Assembly: GCF_900109885.1 (NCBI RefSeq)
Contig: NZ_FOBS01000012.1
Coordinates: 37,206 to 101,205, forward strand
Direction of reading: 5' to 3'
Source: Syntrophus gentianae
GTDB lineage: Bacteria > Desulfobacterota > Syntrophia > Syntrophales > Syntrophaceae
DNA: 64,000 nucleotides
The translations under genes were made by a program, and so were the position numbers. Each line of letters begins with the position of its first letter. Position 1 is the stretch's first letter. Below the pieces are notes generated by a model. That model was given only the letters and a program-made list of their open reading frames with translations, had not been told where the DNA came from and did not search any database. Shown here piece after piece: positions 16,726-25,911 of this stretch.

Positions 16726-18594
16726 ATGAAGGTTAAAAGTAAGCAGTTCCTTCTCAGTCTTATTTATTTGCTGGTTGCCATCCTCATTCTTGTCACCCTT
16801 AACCGCTTCGTACCCTACCGTGAACCTGTCTCGATCAGTTACAGTGAATTCAAAATCCTCCTGAGGGAAGGGTTAGTCAATGAGGTCGAGATTTCGAATG
16901 ATAAAATAGATGGCAACCTGTTGCCGGGAGCCTATAACCGGATTTTGGCCCTCCGGAATGAAAAAGACGATGCTAAGGCACGGAAACTCAGGGAAACCAA
17001 GGCGTTTTCCACCGCCAGGATACAGGATCCGGATCTCGTGAAAGAACTCGATCAAAAGGGGACCCGCTACACGGCGATGCGCGAATCGCCGTGGATCGGC
17101 ACACTCGTTTCCTGGGGCGCCACCATGTTTCTTTTCCTGCTCTTCTGGGCATTTATCCTGCGCAGAATGGGGGGAGCCGGGCAAGGTCTCATGGCCGTTG
17201 GGAAAAGCAAGGCGAAAATCTATGTGGAAGGGGAAACCAAAGTCACTTTCGTGGATGTGGCCGGCGTCGATGAAGCGGAGGGAGAACTGCAGGAGGTCAT
17301 CGAGTTTCTCCGGGACCCCAAAAGATTTCAGAGTCTCGGCGGCAAGATCCCCAAGGGCATCCTGCTGGTGGGACCGCCGGGGACGGGGAAAACCTTGCTT
17401 GCCAAAGCTGTGGCCGGGGAAGCCAAGGTTGCCTTTTTAAGTCTGAGCGGATCAGCCTTCGTCGAGATGTTTGTCGGCGTTGGGGCGGCGCGTGTCCGGG
17501 ACCTGTTCGATGAGGCGGAAAAGCATGCTCCCGCGATTATTTTCATCGATGAGATCGATGCCCTGGGAAAGGCGCGGGGTGTGAGTCCGATGTCGGGAAT
17601 TGACGAAAGAGAGCAGACTCTGACGCAACTCCTTTCCGAGATGGACGGCTTCGATACCCGAAAAGGAGTCATCATCATGGCCGCGACGAACCGTCCCGAG
17701 ATCCTCGATGCCGCCTTGTTGCGTGCCGGCCGATTTGACCGGCACATCCTTGTCGATCGGCCGGATCTTAAGGGACGGGAGGATATTTTTCGCGTTCACA
17801 CAAAAAAAGTGATATTAGCGCCCGAGATTGACCTCAAGGTTCTCGCCTCAATGACGCCCGGGATGGTAGGGGCGGACATTGCGAACATCGTGAATGAGGC
17901 CGCCCTCCTTGCCGCCAGAAAGGACAAGAAGGCCATCGACATGGGCGATTTTGAAGAGGCGGTCGAACGGACCGTGGCCGGCCTGGAAAAGAAGAGCAGG
18001 GTCATCAATAAAAAAGAAAAGGAGATTGTATCCTATCATGAAAGTGGCCATGCCATCGTTGCCAGCAGGCTGCCACATGCCGATCCTGTGAGAAGAGTCT
18101 CGATCATTCCGCGTGGAATCGCCGCTCTTGGCTACACCATCCAGCTTCCCACCGAGGACCGGTACCTGCTGACAAAGGGGGAACTCCTGGACAAGATCAC
18201 GGTCATGCTTGGGGGCAGGGCGGCCGAGGAAGTCATCTTCGGTGAGCCTTCGACGGGCGCGAGAGACGACCTGGCGAAGGCGACGGAAATCGCGATCAAC
18301 ATGGTCAAGACCTACGGAATGAGCGATGAACTGGGGCTGCTGGCCCTGGAAAGGAACAGAGCCCTTTTCCTCGGGGTTCCCGGTTATGAAAAGGACTACA
18401 GTGAGGAAACGGCTGGGAAAATTGATGCCGAAGTCAAGAGGATCCTGACGGAGGCTTATGAAAAGGCAAAATACATTCTTATGGAAGACACGGAAAAGCT
18501 TAGGAATATTTCCTCGATCCTTCGTGAAAAGGAAATGATCGAAGGGGATGAACTGCGGAATCTTCTGCAGGGGACAAAAAGATCAGGAACCTGA
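16726..18594 (+). CDS. ftsH: ATP-dependent zinc metalloprotease FtsH
   Basis: FtsH is a membrane-anchored hexameric AAA+ protease that removes misassembled membrane proteins and regulatory proteins. The 622-residue product has membrane segments at about 7-26 and 124-146 flanking a short periplasmic part. It has Walker A GPPGTGKT at 216-223, FIDEIDALG (Walker B), the second region of homology around NRPEILDAALLRAGRFDR, and the zinc site HESGH at 438-442. The ATG at 16726 follows AAGGGAA by 6 bases; the in-frame TTG two codons upstream is too close to that site. It is monocistronic as far as can be seen. Being relatively short, it may be one of several FtsH paralogs. Confidence 0.96.
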   Translation: MKVKSKQFLLSLIYLLVAILILVTLNRFVPYREPVSISYSEFKILLREGLVNEVEISNDKIDGNLLPGAYNRILALRNEKDDAKARKLRETKAFSTARIQDPDLVKELDQKGTRYTAMRESPWIGTLVSWGATMFLFLLFWAFILRRMGGAGQGLMAVGKSKAKIYVEGETKVTFVDVAGVDEAEGELQEVIEFLRDPKRFQSLGGKIPKGILLVGPPGTGKTLLAKAVAGEAKVAFLSLSGSAFVEMFVGVGAARVRDLFDEAEKHAPAIIFIDEIDALGKARGVSPMSGIDEREQTLTQLLSEMDGFDTRKGVIIMAATNRPEILDAALLRAGRFDRHILVDRPDLKGREDIFRVHTKKVILAPEIDLKVLASMTPGMVGADIANIVNEAALLAARKDKKAIDMGDFEEAVERTVAGLEKKSRVINKKEKEIVSYHESGHAIVASRLPHADPVRRVSIIPRGIAALGYTIQLPTEDRYLLTKGELLDKITVMLGGRAAEEVIFGEPSTGARDDLAKATEIAINMVKTYGMSDELGLLALERNRALFLGVPGYEKDYSEETAGKIDAEVKRILTEAYEKAKYILMEDTEKLRNISSILREKEMIEGDELRNLLQGTKRSGT

Positions 18595-18717
18595 ATAGGT
18601 CAGGACTCTGAAAATCATTGACAATAAGCTTTAAGTCTGTTCAGGATCTCTCCCGTCTCATTATCGCTGAACCGGCAATACTGCTGATTTGAATATTTCC
18701 TGGGTACTGGATGACTG

Positions 18718-19854
18718 ATGGAACAGTTTAAAGAAAAGCCGATGTATACCTACCTCATGGTTCTGGTGATCTGCGCCAGTGCTGGATTGCAGGGATGGAT
18801 GGCCCTGTTTACGAATTTCGCCAAGGAAGTGGTGGGGGTAAACGGTTTTCAGATCGGCGTGGCTCAGGCGGTCCGAGAAATTCCCGGCTTCCTGACCTTC
18901 CTGGTCATGTATGTCCTGCTGGTCATGAAGGAGCATCGCTTGTCGGCCTGGTCCGTGGTCCTGCTGGGGATCGGGATCGGGGCGACCGGTTTTTTCCCGA
19001 CTTTTCCCGGATTGCTGATGGTCACGGTGATCATGTCGATCGGGTTTCATTATTTTGAAACGACGAACAAATCCCTGACGGTTCAGTATTTCGATCTGAA
19101 AGATGCGCCTGTTGTCTTTGCCCGGCTGAGAGGGTACGGGGCTCTGGCAAACATTACGGTAGGATCGATTGTCTGGTTTCTTTCCTATTTTATACCGTAT
19201 CAGCTGAATTTTCTGCTTCTGGGGATCTTTATTTCCTTGGCGGGAATTTACATGCTCTCGAAAAATCCCGTTCAGGAGCATGGGCTTCCACCGCAGAACA
19301 AACTCGTCCTCCGCCGGAAATACTGGCTTTACTATGTCCTGAATTTTCTCAGCGGCGCCCGGAGACAGATTTTTATTGTTTTTGCCGTCTTCCTCCTCGT
19401 TGAAAAATACCGGCTGAGTGTCAGCACCATCGCCGGCATTTATGTCCTGAACTATATCCTGACGTACCTGACCAACCGTTATATCTCCAGGGCGATCAAC
19501 GTTTATGGCGAGCGGGTGGTCCTCTCCCTCGAAAGCGCCAGCCTCTTTGTCCTATTTCTCGGTTATGCCTTTATCGAAAATGCCTGGGTAGCGGTCATTC
19601 TCTACGTTCTGGACAGCATCTTCTTCAATTTTGCCATCGGGTTGAATACCTATCTCCAGAAAACGGCCGATCCAGGAGACCTGGCACAGAGCACCGCCAT
19701 CGGGTTCACGATCAACCATATCTCCGCCGTGGTTATTCCCCTGGTGGGGGGCAGCCTGTGGCTGCTGAACTGGAAACTGCCCTTTCTCATCGGCGCCTGC
19801 TTGACGGTGATTTCGCTGTACTTCACGCAGAAGATTCGAACCCAGACGCGCTGA
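18718..19854 (+). CDS. MFS transporter
   Basis: The 378-residue inner-membrane protein has about 12 hydrophobic segments and the two-bundle layout of the major facilitator superfamily. The middle loop (KNPVQEHGLPPQNK, about residues 181-194) is short. No substrate motif is recognisable. It stands between ftsH and a second cysE gene, converging on the latter with a 17-base gap. It has a weak ribosome binding site. The function is unknown. Confidence 0.8.
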   Translation: MEQFKEKPMYTYLMVLVICASAGLQGWMALFTNFAKEVVGVNGFQIGVAQAVREIPGFLTFLVMYVLLVMKEHRLSAWSVVLLGIGIGATGFFPTFPGLLMVTVIMSIGFHYFETTNKSLTVQYFDLKDAPVVFARLRGYGALANITVGSIVWFLSYFIPYQLNFLLLGIFISLAGIYMLSKNPVQEHGLPPQNKLVLRRKYWLYYVLNFLSGARRQIFIVFAVFLLVEKYRLSVSTIAGIYVLNYILTYLTNRYISRAINVYGERVVLSLESASLFVLFLGYAFIENAWVAVILYVLDSIFFNFAIGLNTYLQKTADPGDLAQSTAIGFTINHISAVVIPLVGGSLWLLNWKLPFLIGACLTVISLYFTQKIRTQTR

Positions 19855-19871
19855 ATGGTGCTTTTTCACCC

Positions 19872-20828
19872 TCATTTGAAATGCAGACGGGGTTCTTCCA
19901 TGATGACCCGGGTATCCGCTGGGACTGATTCCGTTATCCAGACATTGCCACCAATCGTGGAACGGGCGCCGATGGTGGTGTCCCCGCCGAGAATCGTGGC
20001 CCCAGCATAGATGATGACATCGTCTTCGATGGTGGGATGGCGCTTCTTTCCCCGCAGGAGTGTCCCGGCATCCTTGGGAAGAGACAGGGCGCCCAGCGTA
20101 ACCCCCTGGTAGATGCGCACCCGGTTGCCGATTTCCGTGGTCTCCCCGATGACGACCCCCGTGCCGTGATCGATAAAGAAACTTTCGCCGATGGCGGCGC
20201 CGGGGTGAATGTCGATGCCGGTGACGCTGTGGGAGTATTCCGTCATCATCCGGGGGAGCAGGGGGATTTTCTGCCCGTAGAGCTGGTGGGCAATGCGGTA
20301 GACGCTGATGGCTAACGTGGCGGGGTAACTGAAGATGATCTCATCGGTACTGCCGGCGGCGGGATCGCCCTCCAAGGCGGCGAGCACATCGGTAGCCAGT
20401 ATTCTCTGCAGACCCGGGACACTGCCCAGCAGGGTTAGCGCTTCCTGATAGCCCTTTTCCTCGCATCCCACACAGGGCAGGTTATAACGGAAACATTGAT
20501 GCCGGAAGCTGTGGGATATCTGTCTGGCCAGCAATTCAAAAAGAACCGTGACCATGGAGCCGATTTCATATTTCAGATTAACCGGATCGATGTTCTCCCG
20601 GGAAAAATATCCGGGAAAGAGCAGCTGCCTCATGCGGCTCAGGATTTCCCTGACGGCCTGCCTGGAGGGGATGAGTTCCGGGCTGATGTGGGACAAGCAG
20701 GTCTCCTTCTGGCAGGTGGCAACGATCGAATCAATGATTTCCGGAAGGGCCTCGCGGTGACGGGAATGTGAGGTTGCCTCGGTCCTGCATATTCTTGTTT
20801 CCTGTTCCAGATTTCCGGGTTCTTCCAT
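19872..20828 (-). CDS. Serine O-acetyltransferase, second paralog (CysE2)
   Basis: A second 318-residue serine acetyltransferase, colinear with the copy at 1.0-2.0 kb. It has the same helical N-terminal half and the hexapeptide helix with HPGAAIGESFFIDHG, VVIGET and VRIYQGVTLGA. It ends in RLHFK and therefore lacks the C-terminal Ile used to bind CysK. It should work outside the cysteine synthase complex and perhaps escape regulation by it. The start at 20828 is set by GAGGAGG about 8 bases upstream; longer in-frame starts overlap the upstream gene. It lies 25 bases downstream of an ABC-F gene on the same strand, so they are probably cotranscribed. Confidence 0.9.
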   Translation of the reverse strand: MEEPGNLEQETRICRTEATSHSRHREALPEIIDSIVATCQKETCLSHISPELIPSRQAVREILSRMRQLLFPGYFSRENIDPVNLKYEIGSMVTVLFELLARQISHSFRHQCFRYNLPCVGCEEKGYQEALTLLGSVPGLQRILATDVLAALEGDPAAGSTDEIIFSYPATLAISVYRIAHQLYGQKIPLLPRMMTEYSHSVTGIDIHPGAAIGESFFIDHGTGVVIGETTEIGNRVRIYQGVTLGALSLPKDAGTLLRGKKRHPTIEDDVIIYAGATILGGDTTIGARSTIGGNVWITESVPADTRVIMEEPRLHFK

Positions 20829-20853
20829 CTTTCTTTCCTCCTCTCGGATCTTT

Positions 20854-22743
20854 TCAAGTTGCAAAATCTTCCAGCTGCTCCCACCGTAAATAGGCTTGAT
20901 CGAGTTCCCCGTCCAGCGCTTCGAGCCGCTCATTGGCTGCGGTTATCGCTGCCGGGTCGCTTTCGGCGTAGAATTCCGGTGAACTCAAGATTGCGAGAAT
21001 TTCTTCTTTCTCTTTTTCCAGGGCCTCGATTCTCTGAGGCAGCCCTTCAAGCTCCCGTGCCTCCTTGTACGAGAGCCGGCGTTTCTCCCGGGGCGTTTTC
21101 TCCCTCCGGGGTTTGTCCGCTTTCGTCTCTGTTTCCAGCTTTACAGGAAGAGGGCGCTGGCGGAGCCAGTCGTCGTATCCGCCCACATATTCCTTCAGGC
21201 ATCCCTCGCATTCGAAGACGAGTGTGGATGTGACGACATTGTTCAGAAAGGCGCGGTCATGGCTGACGATCAGAAGCGTGCCGCTGTAATCCAGGAGCCG
21301 CTCTTCGAGAAGTTCGAGTGTTTCCGTATCAAGGTCGTTGGTTGGTTCGTCGAGGACCAGGACGTTTGACGGAAGGCTGAAGAGCTTGGCCAGGAGAAGG
21401 CGGTTGCGTTCACCCCCGGAGAGCGACCGGACAGGCGCAAGAATCTGATCGGGTGGGAAAAGGAAATCCTGCAGATACCCGACAATATGCCGCGGGACGC
21501 CTCCCGCAAAGACCGTATCGCTGCCGTCGGTGATGTTGTCCTTGAGCGTCCGGTTCTCATCCAGTTGCGCACGGAGCTGATCGAAGTAGGCGATCTTCAG
21601 CCCGGCGCCCAGGCGGAGCCGGCCTCGCTGGGGTGACAGCTCTCCGAGGAGGATCTTGAGCAGGGTCGTCTTGCCCGACCCGTTTGGGCCGAGAATGCCC
21701 ACCTTATCGCCGCGGAGAAGAGTCGTGGAAAAGTTCTGAAGAATCTTTTTTTCGCCGAAGGAAAAATCAATCCCCTCGGCATCGACAACGAGCTTGCCAC
21801 TGCGTTCCGCCTCCGCAATGGCAATCCGGGCATTGCCAATCCGTTCCCGGCGAAGGGCGCGTTCGTGGCGAAGCTGCTCCAGCGCCCGCACCCTGCCTTC
21901 GTTCCGGGTGCGGCGGGCTTTGATCCCCTGGCGGACCCAGATCTCCTCCTTTGCCAGCTTCCGGTCGAAATCCTGCCAGGCCTTCTCTTCCGAGTCCAGC
22001 ATGGCCTGACGGCGTTCGAGATAGGTGTCGTAAGGGCAGTCGAAGGACAGAAGACGGCCCCGGTCAATCTCCACGATGCGGGTTGCCATCTTCTGTAGAA
22101 AGGCGCGGTCATGGGTCACAAACACAATCGTCCCGTTGAATTTGAGAAGAAATTCCTCCAGCCAGTCAATGGTGTTGATGTCCAGGTGGTTGGTAGGTTC
22201 GTCCAGCAGGAGAAGATCGGGATTCTTCGCGAGGGCGCGGGTTAGAAAGACCCGGCGTTTCAATCCCGCGGAAAGCAGTTGAAATTCGGCCTTTTCATCG
22301 AGACCGGTCTGGGAGATCAGTTTTTCGACCCGCTGGTGAAAGGACCAGGCGCCGGATGTCTCCATGGAATGCTGGACCCCTTCGAGTCTCCTCAAAAGGT
22401 TCTGACTGCCGTTCTGGGCAAGCTGGCCCGTCAGTTCATGGTATTGCCGCACCAGCTCCAGGTGTTCCTCTCCGCCGGAGGCGACGGTATCGTAGACTGT
22501 TCCGGGGAGATCGTCGGGGACCTCCTGCGGCAGCAGGGAAACCCGGATATCTGCCCTTTTGACGATCTCACCCCGATCCGGGGGGATGTCTCCGTTGAGC
22601 ATCCTCAGGAGCGTTGACTTGCCGGTCCCGTTCCGGCCGAGCAGGCCGATGCGTTCTCCCTTTTCGATCCGCAGCTCCGCGCCGTCCAGGAGAAGAGGCC
22701 CGCCAAAGCTTACGGAAACGTCATGAACCCACATTAATGCCAT
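20854..22743 (-). CDS. ABC-F family ATPase (Uup-like)
   Basis: ABC-F proteins are soluble twin ATPases that act on ribosomes or, for Uup, also in DNA repair. The 629-residue protein has two nucleotide-binding domains. The first has Walker A GRNGTGKST near 36-44 and LDEPTNHLD near 180; the second has GPNGSGKTT near 350, LSGGERNRLLL and LDEPTNDLD. A charged coiled-coil C-terminal domain (about 545-629) is typical of Uup rather than EttA. There are no membrane segments, so it is not a transporter. It is divergent from the DEAD-box gene; the shared promoter region contains a 14-bp palindrome. Confidence 0.93.
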   Translation of the reverse strand: MALMWVHDVSVSFGGPLLLDGAELRIEKGERIGLLGRNGTGKSTLLRMLNGDIPPDRGEIVKRADIRVSLLPQEVPDDLPGTVYDTVASGGEEHLELVRQYHELTGQLAQNGSQNLLRRLEGVQHSMETSGAWSFHQRVEKLISQTGLDEKAEFQLLSAGLKRRVFLTRALAKNPDLLLLDEPTNHLDINTIDWLEEFLLKFNGTIVFVTHDRAFLQKMATRIVEIDRGRLLSFDCPYDTYLERRQAMLDSEEKAWQDFDRKLAKEEIWVRQGIKARRTRNEGRVRALEQLRHERALRRERIGNARIAIAEAERSGKLVVDAEGIDFSFGEKKILQNFSTTLLRGDKVGILGPNGSGKTTLLKILLGELSPQRGRLRLGAGLKIAYFDQLRAQLDENRTLKDNITDGSDTVFAGGVPRHIVGYLQDFLFPPDQILAPVRSLSGGERNRLLLAKLFSLPSNVLVLDEPTNDLDTETLELLEERLLDYSGTLLIVSHDRAFLNNVVTSTLVFECEGCLKEYVGGYDDWLRQRPLPVKLETETKADKPRREKTPREKRRLSYKEARELEGLPQRIEALEKEKEEILAILSSPEFYAESDPAAITAANERLEALDGELDQAYLRWEQLEDFAT

Positions 22744-22798
22744 TTTAAATTCCTGTATTCCTTCATAACGGGAGTTTCCTTTCTATTCTAATAGAGTC

Positions 22799-22853
22799 TT
22801 GACAAGGGCGAACTATTCTGTCGGTATCTATGTGAACAGGGGAAACGTTTCCC
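22799..22853 (+). promoter_or_regulatory. Divergent promoter region with palindromic operator candidate
   Basis: TTGACA at 22799-22804 is a possible -35 element for the DEAD-box gene; the -10 is poor. The perfect palindrome GGGAAACGTTTCCC (22840-22853) lies where a repressor would act. Its core GGAAACGTTTCC is repeated at 45601-45612 before proC, and the AAACGTTT centre resembles LacI-family operators. Confidence 0.4.
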
Positions 22854-22933
22854 ATGATCCTTAAATATTGAAATTGCTTTTATCCGGTTTCAACGGTATT
22901 TACCATCCTATATTTGGAAGTTATCGAGGGATT

Positions 22934-24175
22934 ATGAAATTTGAGAAATACGCCATCTCCGAAGCCATCAAAAAGAACCTGGTCCAACTGGGATTCAAGA
23001 GACCCACGGACATTCAGTTCAAATCCATCCCGTCCATTCTGAAAGGGGAGGATGTCCTGGCCATTGCCCAGACGGGGACGGGGAAGACGGCCGCTTTTGC
23101 CATACCGATCATCGACAGGGTCCACCGGGAAAAAAGCAGCAAGCGGGTCTTCGGCATCAAATGCATCGTTCTGGTTCCCACCCGGGAACTGGCCCTGCAG
23201 ATTGGGGAGGTCTTTGCGTCCCTGGCAAAACACACCAAGGTGAAGACATTTTCCTTGATCGGCGGCGTCGAGCAGGATGCCCAGATCCGGAAGCTCCAGG
23301 ACGGCATCGATGTCCTGATTGCCACCCCGGGGCGGATGTTTGATCTCATCCACCAGGGCTATCTCCGTCTGGATGCCATCGAGACCCTGGTCCTGGATGA
23401 AGCCGACCATATGCTGGACCTGGGTTTCATCAAGGACATTCAGTCTATCAAAAGAATGCTCCATAGAAAACATCAGACGCTGTTTTTTTCGGCGACCATC
23501 AACCCGGGAATAAAGAAACTGGCCTTCTCCCAGGTTAAGAGCACGGCCATCCGAATTCAGGTATCACCCGAAGACCCCGTCTCCGCGAATGTCTCCCATG
23601 CAGTTATGTTCGTGGAGATGGACGACAAGCGATTCTTCCTGGAGCGGTTCATCAAGGAGAATCTGGACAGCAAGATCCTCGTCTTTGTCCGGACCAGGGT
23701 GCGCGCGGAGCGGGTCGCCAGGGCCATGGAACGGGTCGGCATTACCGCAATCACTCTCCATGGCGAGAAGGACCAGGAGGAACGATCAAGGGTGATGAAC
23801 CGCTTCAAGGCGGGGGAGACCAATCTTCTGATCGCAACGGATGTCAGCGCTCGCGGCATCGACATCCCGGAAATAAACTATGTGATCAATTATGACCTGC
23901 CAGATAAGGCGGAAAACTACGTTCACCGGGTGGGAAGAACGGGGCGGGGGACCCGCAAAGGGGTTGCCCTTTCTTTCTGCAGTACGGAAGAAGAAGAGCG
24001 CCTGAAGGAAATACAACTATTTTTAAATAAGGAGATTGAGGTTGTAAAGATTGGTAAAAAAGATTACGATTCGACGCTGGATCTATCCAGTGGCAAAACC
24101 GGCGCGGAGGCGCTGGTCGAAGAACATGAGGCCTGGCTGAGGTCAAGAAAGAAGAGAAAATCGCATAAAAATTGA
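22934..24175 (+). CDS. DEAD-box ATP-dependent RNA helicase
   Basis: This 413-residue RNA helicase of the RhlE/CsdA type unwinds short RNA duplexes in decay, ribosome assembly or cold adaptation. Motifs in order are KRPTDIQ (Q motif), AQTGTGKT, PTRELALQ, TPGR, DEADHMLD, SAT, the ARGIDIP region and HRVGRTGR. The C-terminal tail is short and basic. The ATG at 22934 is chosen because CGAGGG lies just upstream and MKFEKYAISEAI is the usual helicase beginning. The longer frame from 22868 has no ribosome binding site. The rnk gene follows 56 bases later. Confidence 0.93.
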   Translation: MKFEKYAISEAIKKNLVQLGFKRPTDIQFKSIPSILKGEDVLAIAQTGTGKTAAFAIPIIDRVHREKSSKRVFGIKCIVLVPTRELALQIGEVFASLAKHTKVKTFSLIGGVEQDAQIRKLQDGIDVLIATPGRMFDLIHQGYLRLDAIETLVLDEADHMLDLGFIKDIQSIKRMLHRKHQTLFFSATINPGIKKLAFSQVKSTAIRIQVSPEDPVSANVSHAVMFVEMDDKRFFLERFIKENLDSKILVFVRTRVRAERVARAMERVGITAITLHGEKDQEERSRVMNRFKAGETNLLIATDVSARGIDIPEINYVINYDLPDKAENYVHRVGRTGRGTRKGVALSFCSTEEEERLKEIQLFLNKEIEVVKIGKKDYDSTLDLSSGKTGAEALVEEHEAWLRSRKKRKSHKN

Positions 24176-24230
24176 GAAGGCAGATTTGTTGAGCCCATCG
24201 CTATACGAATAGGTCCGGGAGGAGTGCATC

Positions 24231-24647
24231 ATGTCCGAGAGAGAAATCTATATTACGAAGTTTGATCTGGAACGGTTGTCGAGCCTGATTGAGGAAATCC
24301 GGCAGCATGATGATAAAAGGAAGATGGATCTCGCGAGTCTTGAAAAGGAATTGGATCGGGGACATATCGTCGAACCGGAAGATGTCCCGAAGGATGTGAT
24401 CACAATGAATTCCAGAATCATTTTTACCGATACGGATTCAAAGGAGACCATGACCGTCTCGCTCGTCTTTCCCTCTGACGCGGATTTTGAAAAGAAAAAA
24501 ATCTCCATCCTCTCCCCGATTGGAACGGCCCTGTTGGGATATCGTGTCGGGGACATCATAGAATGGAATGTTCCATCGGGGAAGAAAAGTCTGAGGATCG
24601 ACGAAGTCGTTTATCAACCCGAGGCCGCCGGTGACTATCACCTGTAA
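24231..24647 (+). CDS. rnk: Rnk/GreA-family elongation factor-like regulator
   Basis: The 138-residue protein has a short N-terminal helix pair (residues 1-50) and a GreA/GreB C-terminal FKBP-like domain. The latter includes VSLVFPSDAD, ISILSPIGTALLG and GDIIEW. This is the layout of Rnk, which binds RNA polymerase but lacks the long GreA coiled coil that reaches the active site. GGAGG precedes the ATG. It sits between a DEAD-box helicase and a DUF3124 lipoprotein gene. Confidence 0.88.
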   Translation: MSEREIYITKFDLERLSSLIEEIRQHDDKRKMDLASLEKELDRGHIVEPEDVPKDVITMNSRIIFTDTDSKETMTVSLVFPSDADFEKKKISILSPIGTALLGYRVGDIIEWNVPSGKKSLRIDEVVYQPEAAGDYHL

Positions 24648-24753
24648 GACGACAGAGGAAGCAGGCTCTGAAATTCCAATTCCAATTCCAACATTTCCGT
24701 TTCTGCTGCAGCCCCTGCGATCAAGTTTTGATATTTCCGGAGGATCTCAGCCC

Positions 24754-25290
24754 ATGAGGATGATGGTCAGAGTTTTGCTGATTATACTGGGACTGGTCTT
24801 CTTCATCTCCTGCTCCGGGAGCGAAGCACCCCGCGAAGAAAAGAAGACGGACCGTTCCTTCAGTCCCGCCGGCCTCAGTGTCAAGGAGTCCGACGGTCTA
24901 AAAAAAGTCAGGGGGCAGGTTTGGTATGTCCCGATTTATTCGAATATCCCCTGTGATGGTGATCGACTGTCCGATCTCAGTGCGTTTATAGCAATCCATA
25001 ACACGGATCTGTCTTACCCCATCCAGGTGACAAAAGTTCTTTATTTCGATAACGATGGAAAGCTGGTAAAGGATTTTGCGGTTCAGCAGTTAAAGTTGGC
25101 GCCGTTGGCGGCAACCAATTTTCATATTCCGAGGAAAGATCAGAGCGGCACGGGAGCAAATTTTTTAATCGAATGGACGTCCGATTCGCCCGTTTCAGAA
25201 CCTTTGATCGAGTCCATCATGGTCGATTGTCAGACCCACAAGGGTCTGTCCTTTTCCAGCAAGGGTAAAGTCATCCGAGAGGTCAAATAG
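24754..25290 (+). CDS. DUF3124 lipoprotein
   Basis: The 178-residue protein has a lipoprotein signal peptide (MRMMVRVLLIILGL, lipobox FISC). The rest is a DUF3124 domain with GQVWYVPIYSNIPCDGDR, IHNTDLSYPIQVTKVLYFDNDG and a late Gly/Phe-rich strand. It is probably periplasmic or outer-membrane anchored. Its function is unknown. The start at 24754 has CCGGAGG upstream and the hydrophobic signal directly after it; the longer frame from 24631 would place the signal internally. Confidence 0.85.
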   Translation: MRMMVRVLLIILGLVFFISCSGSEAPREEKKTDRSFSPAGLSVKESDGLKKVRGQVWYVPIYSNIPCDGDRLSDLSAFIAIHNTDLSYPIQVTKVLYFDNDGKLVKDFAVQQLKLAPLAATNFHIPRKDQSGTGANFLIEWTSDSPVSEPLIESIMVDCQTHKGLSFSSKGKVIREVK

Positions 25291-25369
25291 CAAGAAGATC
25301 AAAACGTGTGCAAGGCGGTCTGATTTCAAGAAGAAACGTCCGAACCCATCAGCTGAGGAGGAGTTTGTC

Positions 25370-25828
25370 ATGCAACTCAGGAATCGCAAGAAGAAAATCA
25401 CCTGCTGGGCGCTTGCCTGCAAACTGAGCCTTTTTGTCTTTGTGCATCCCCTTGCCGCAGAAATAACGGTACAGCCGGAAATGATACCCAACGAGCAAAG
25501 GGAAAAATCCGATGTCGAGAAGCCGAAAGGAATGGTGGGCAAGGCGCATTACTACAGGAAAAGCCTCAATAAGAGAAGAACCAGCTCGGGTGCGGTCTAT
25601 AACCCGAATAAGCTGACGGCGGCCCATCCGACCCTTCCCCTTGGTTCGCGGGTCAAAGTCGTCAACCTTGACAACAGGAAATCGGTGGTCGTGACCGTCA
25701 ATGACCGCTGCCGCAAACATGGGTTTGAATTCATAGATTTATCCCATGCTGCGGCGCGTGAACTGGGTTTCCTCAGCAGGGGGACGGCGCAGGTTCAGAT
25801 CATGCCGCTTGAAGAGTTTGTCCCGTAA
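25370..25828 (+). CDS. RlpA-like double-psi beta-barrel protein
   Basis: The 152-residue protein has a signal peptide (about 1-27) and a double-psi beta-barrel domain (about 55-150). The domain contains GKAHYY, TSSGAVYNP, LTAAHPTLPLGSRVKV and VTVNDRC. RlpA proteins are septal lytic transglycosylases that cut denuded glycan, or related wall-binding proteins. It has no SPOR domain and no clear lipobox, so it is a minimal secreted form. AGGAGG precedes the ATG. It converges on a VPLPA-tagged protein gene. Confidence 0.9.
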   Translation: MQLRNRKKKITCWALACKLSLFVFVHPLAAEITVQPEMIPNEQREKSDVEKPKGMVGKAHYYRKSLNKRRTSSGAVYNPNKLTAAHPTLPLGSRVKVVNLDNRKSVVVTVNDRCRKHGFEFIDLSHAAARELGFLSRGTAQVQIMPLEEFVP

Positions 25829-25911
25829 GGATTTTTGCCTCGTTGTTCCTTCAGCCAAAGGGGCTGGGATTTCAGGAGAAAATCTCTTTTCGCCTTTCTG
25901 AAAAATAGAAC

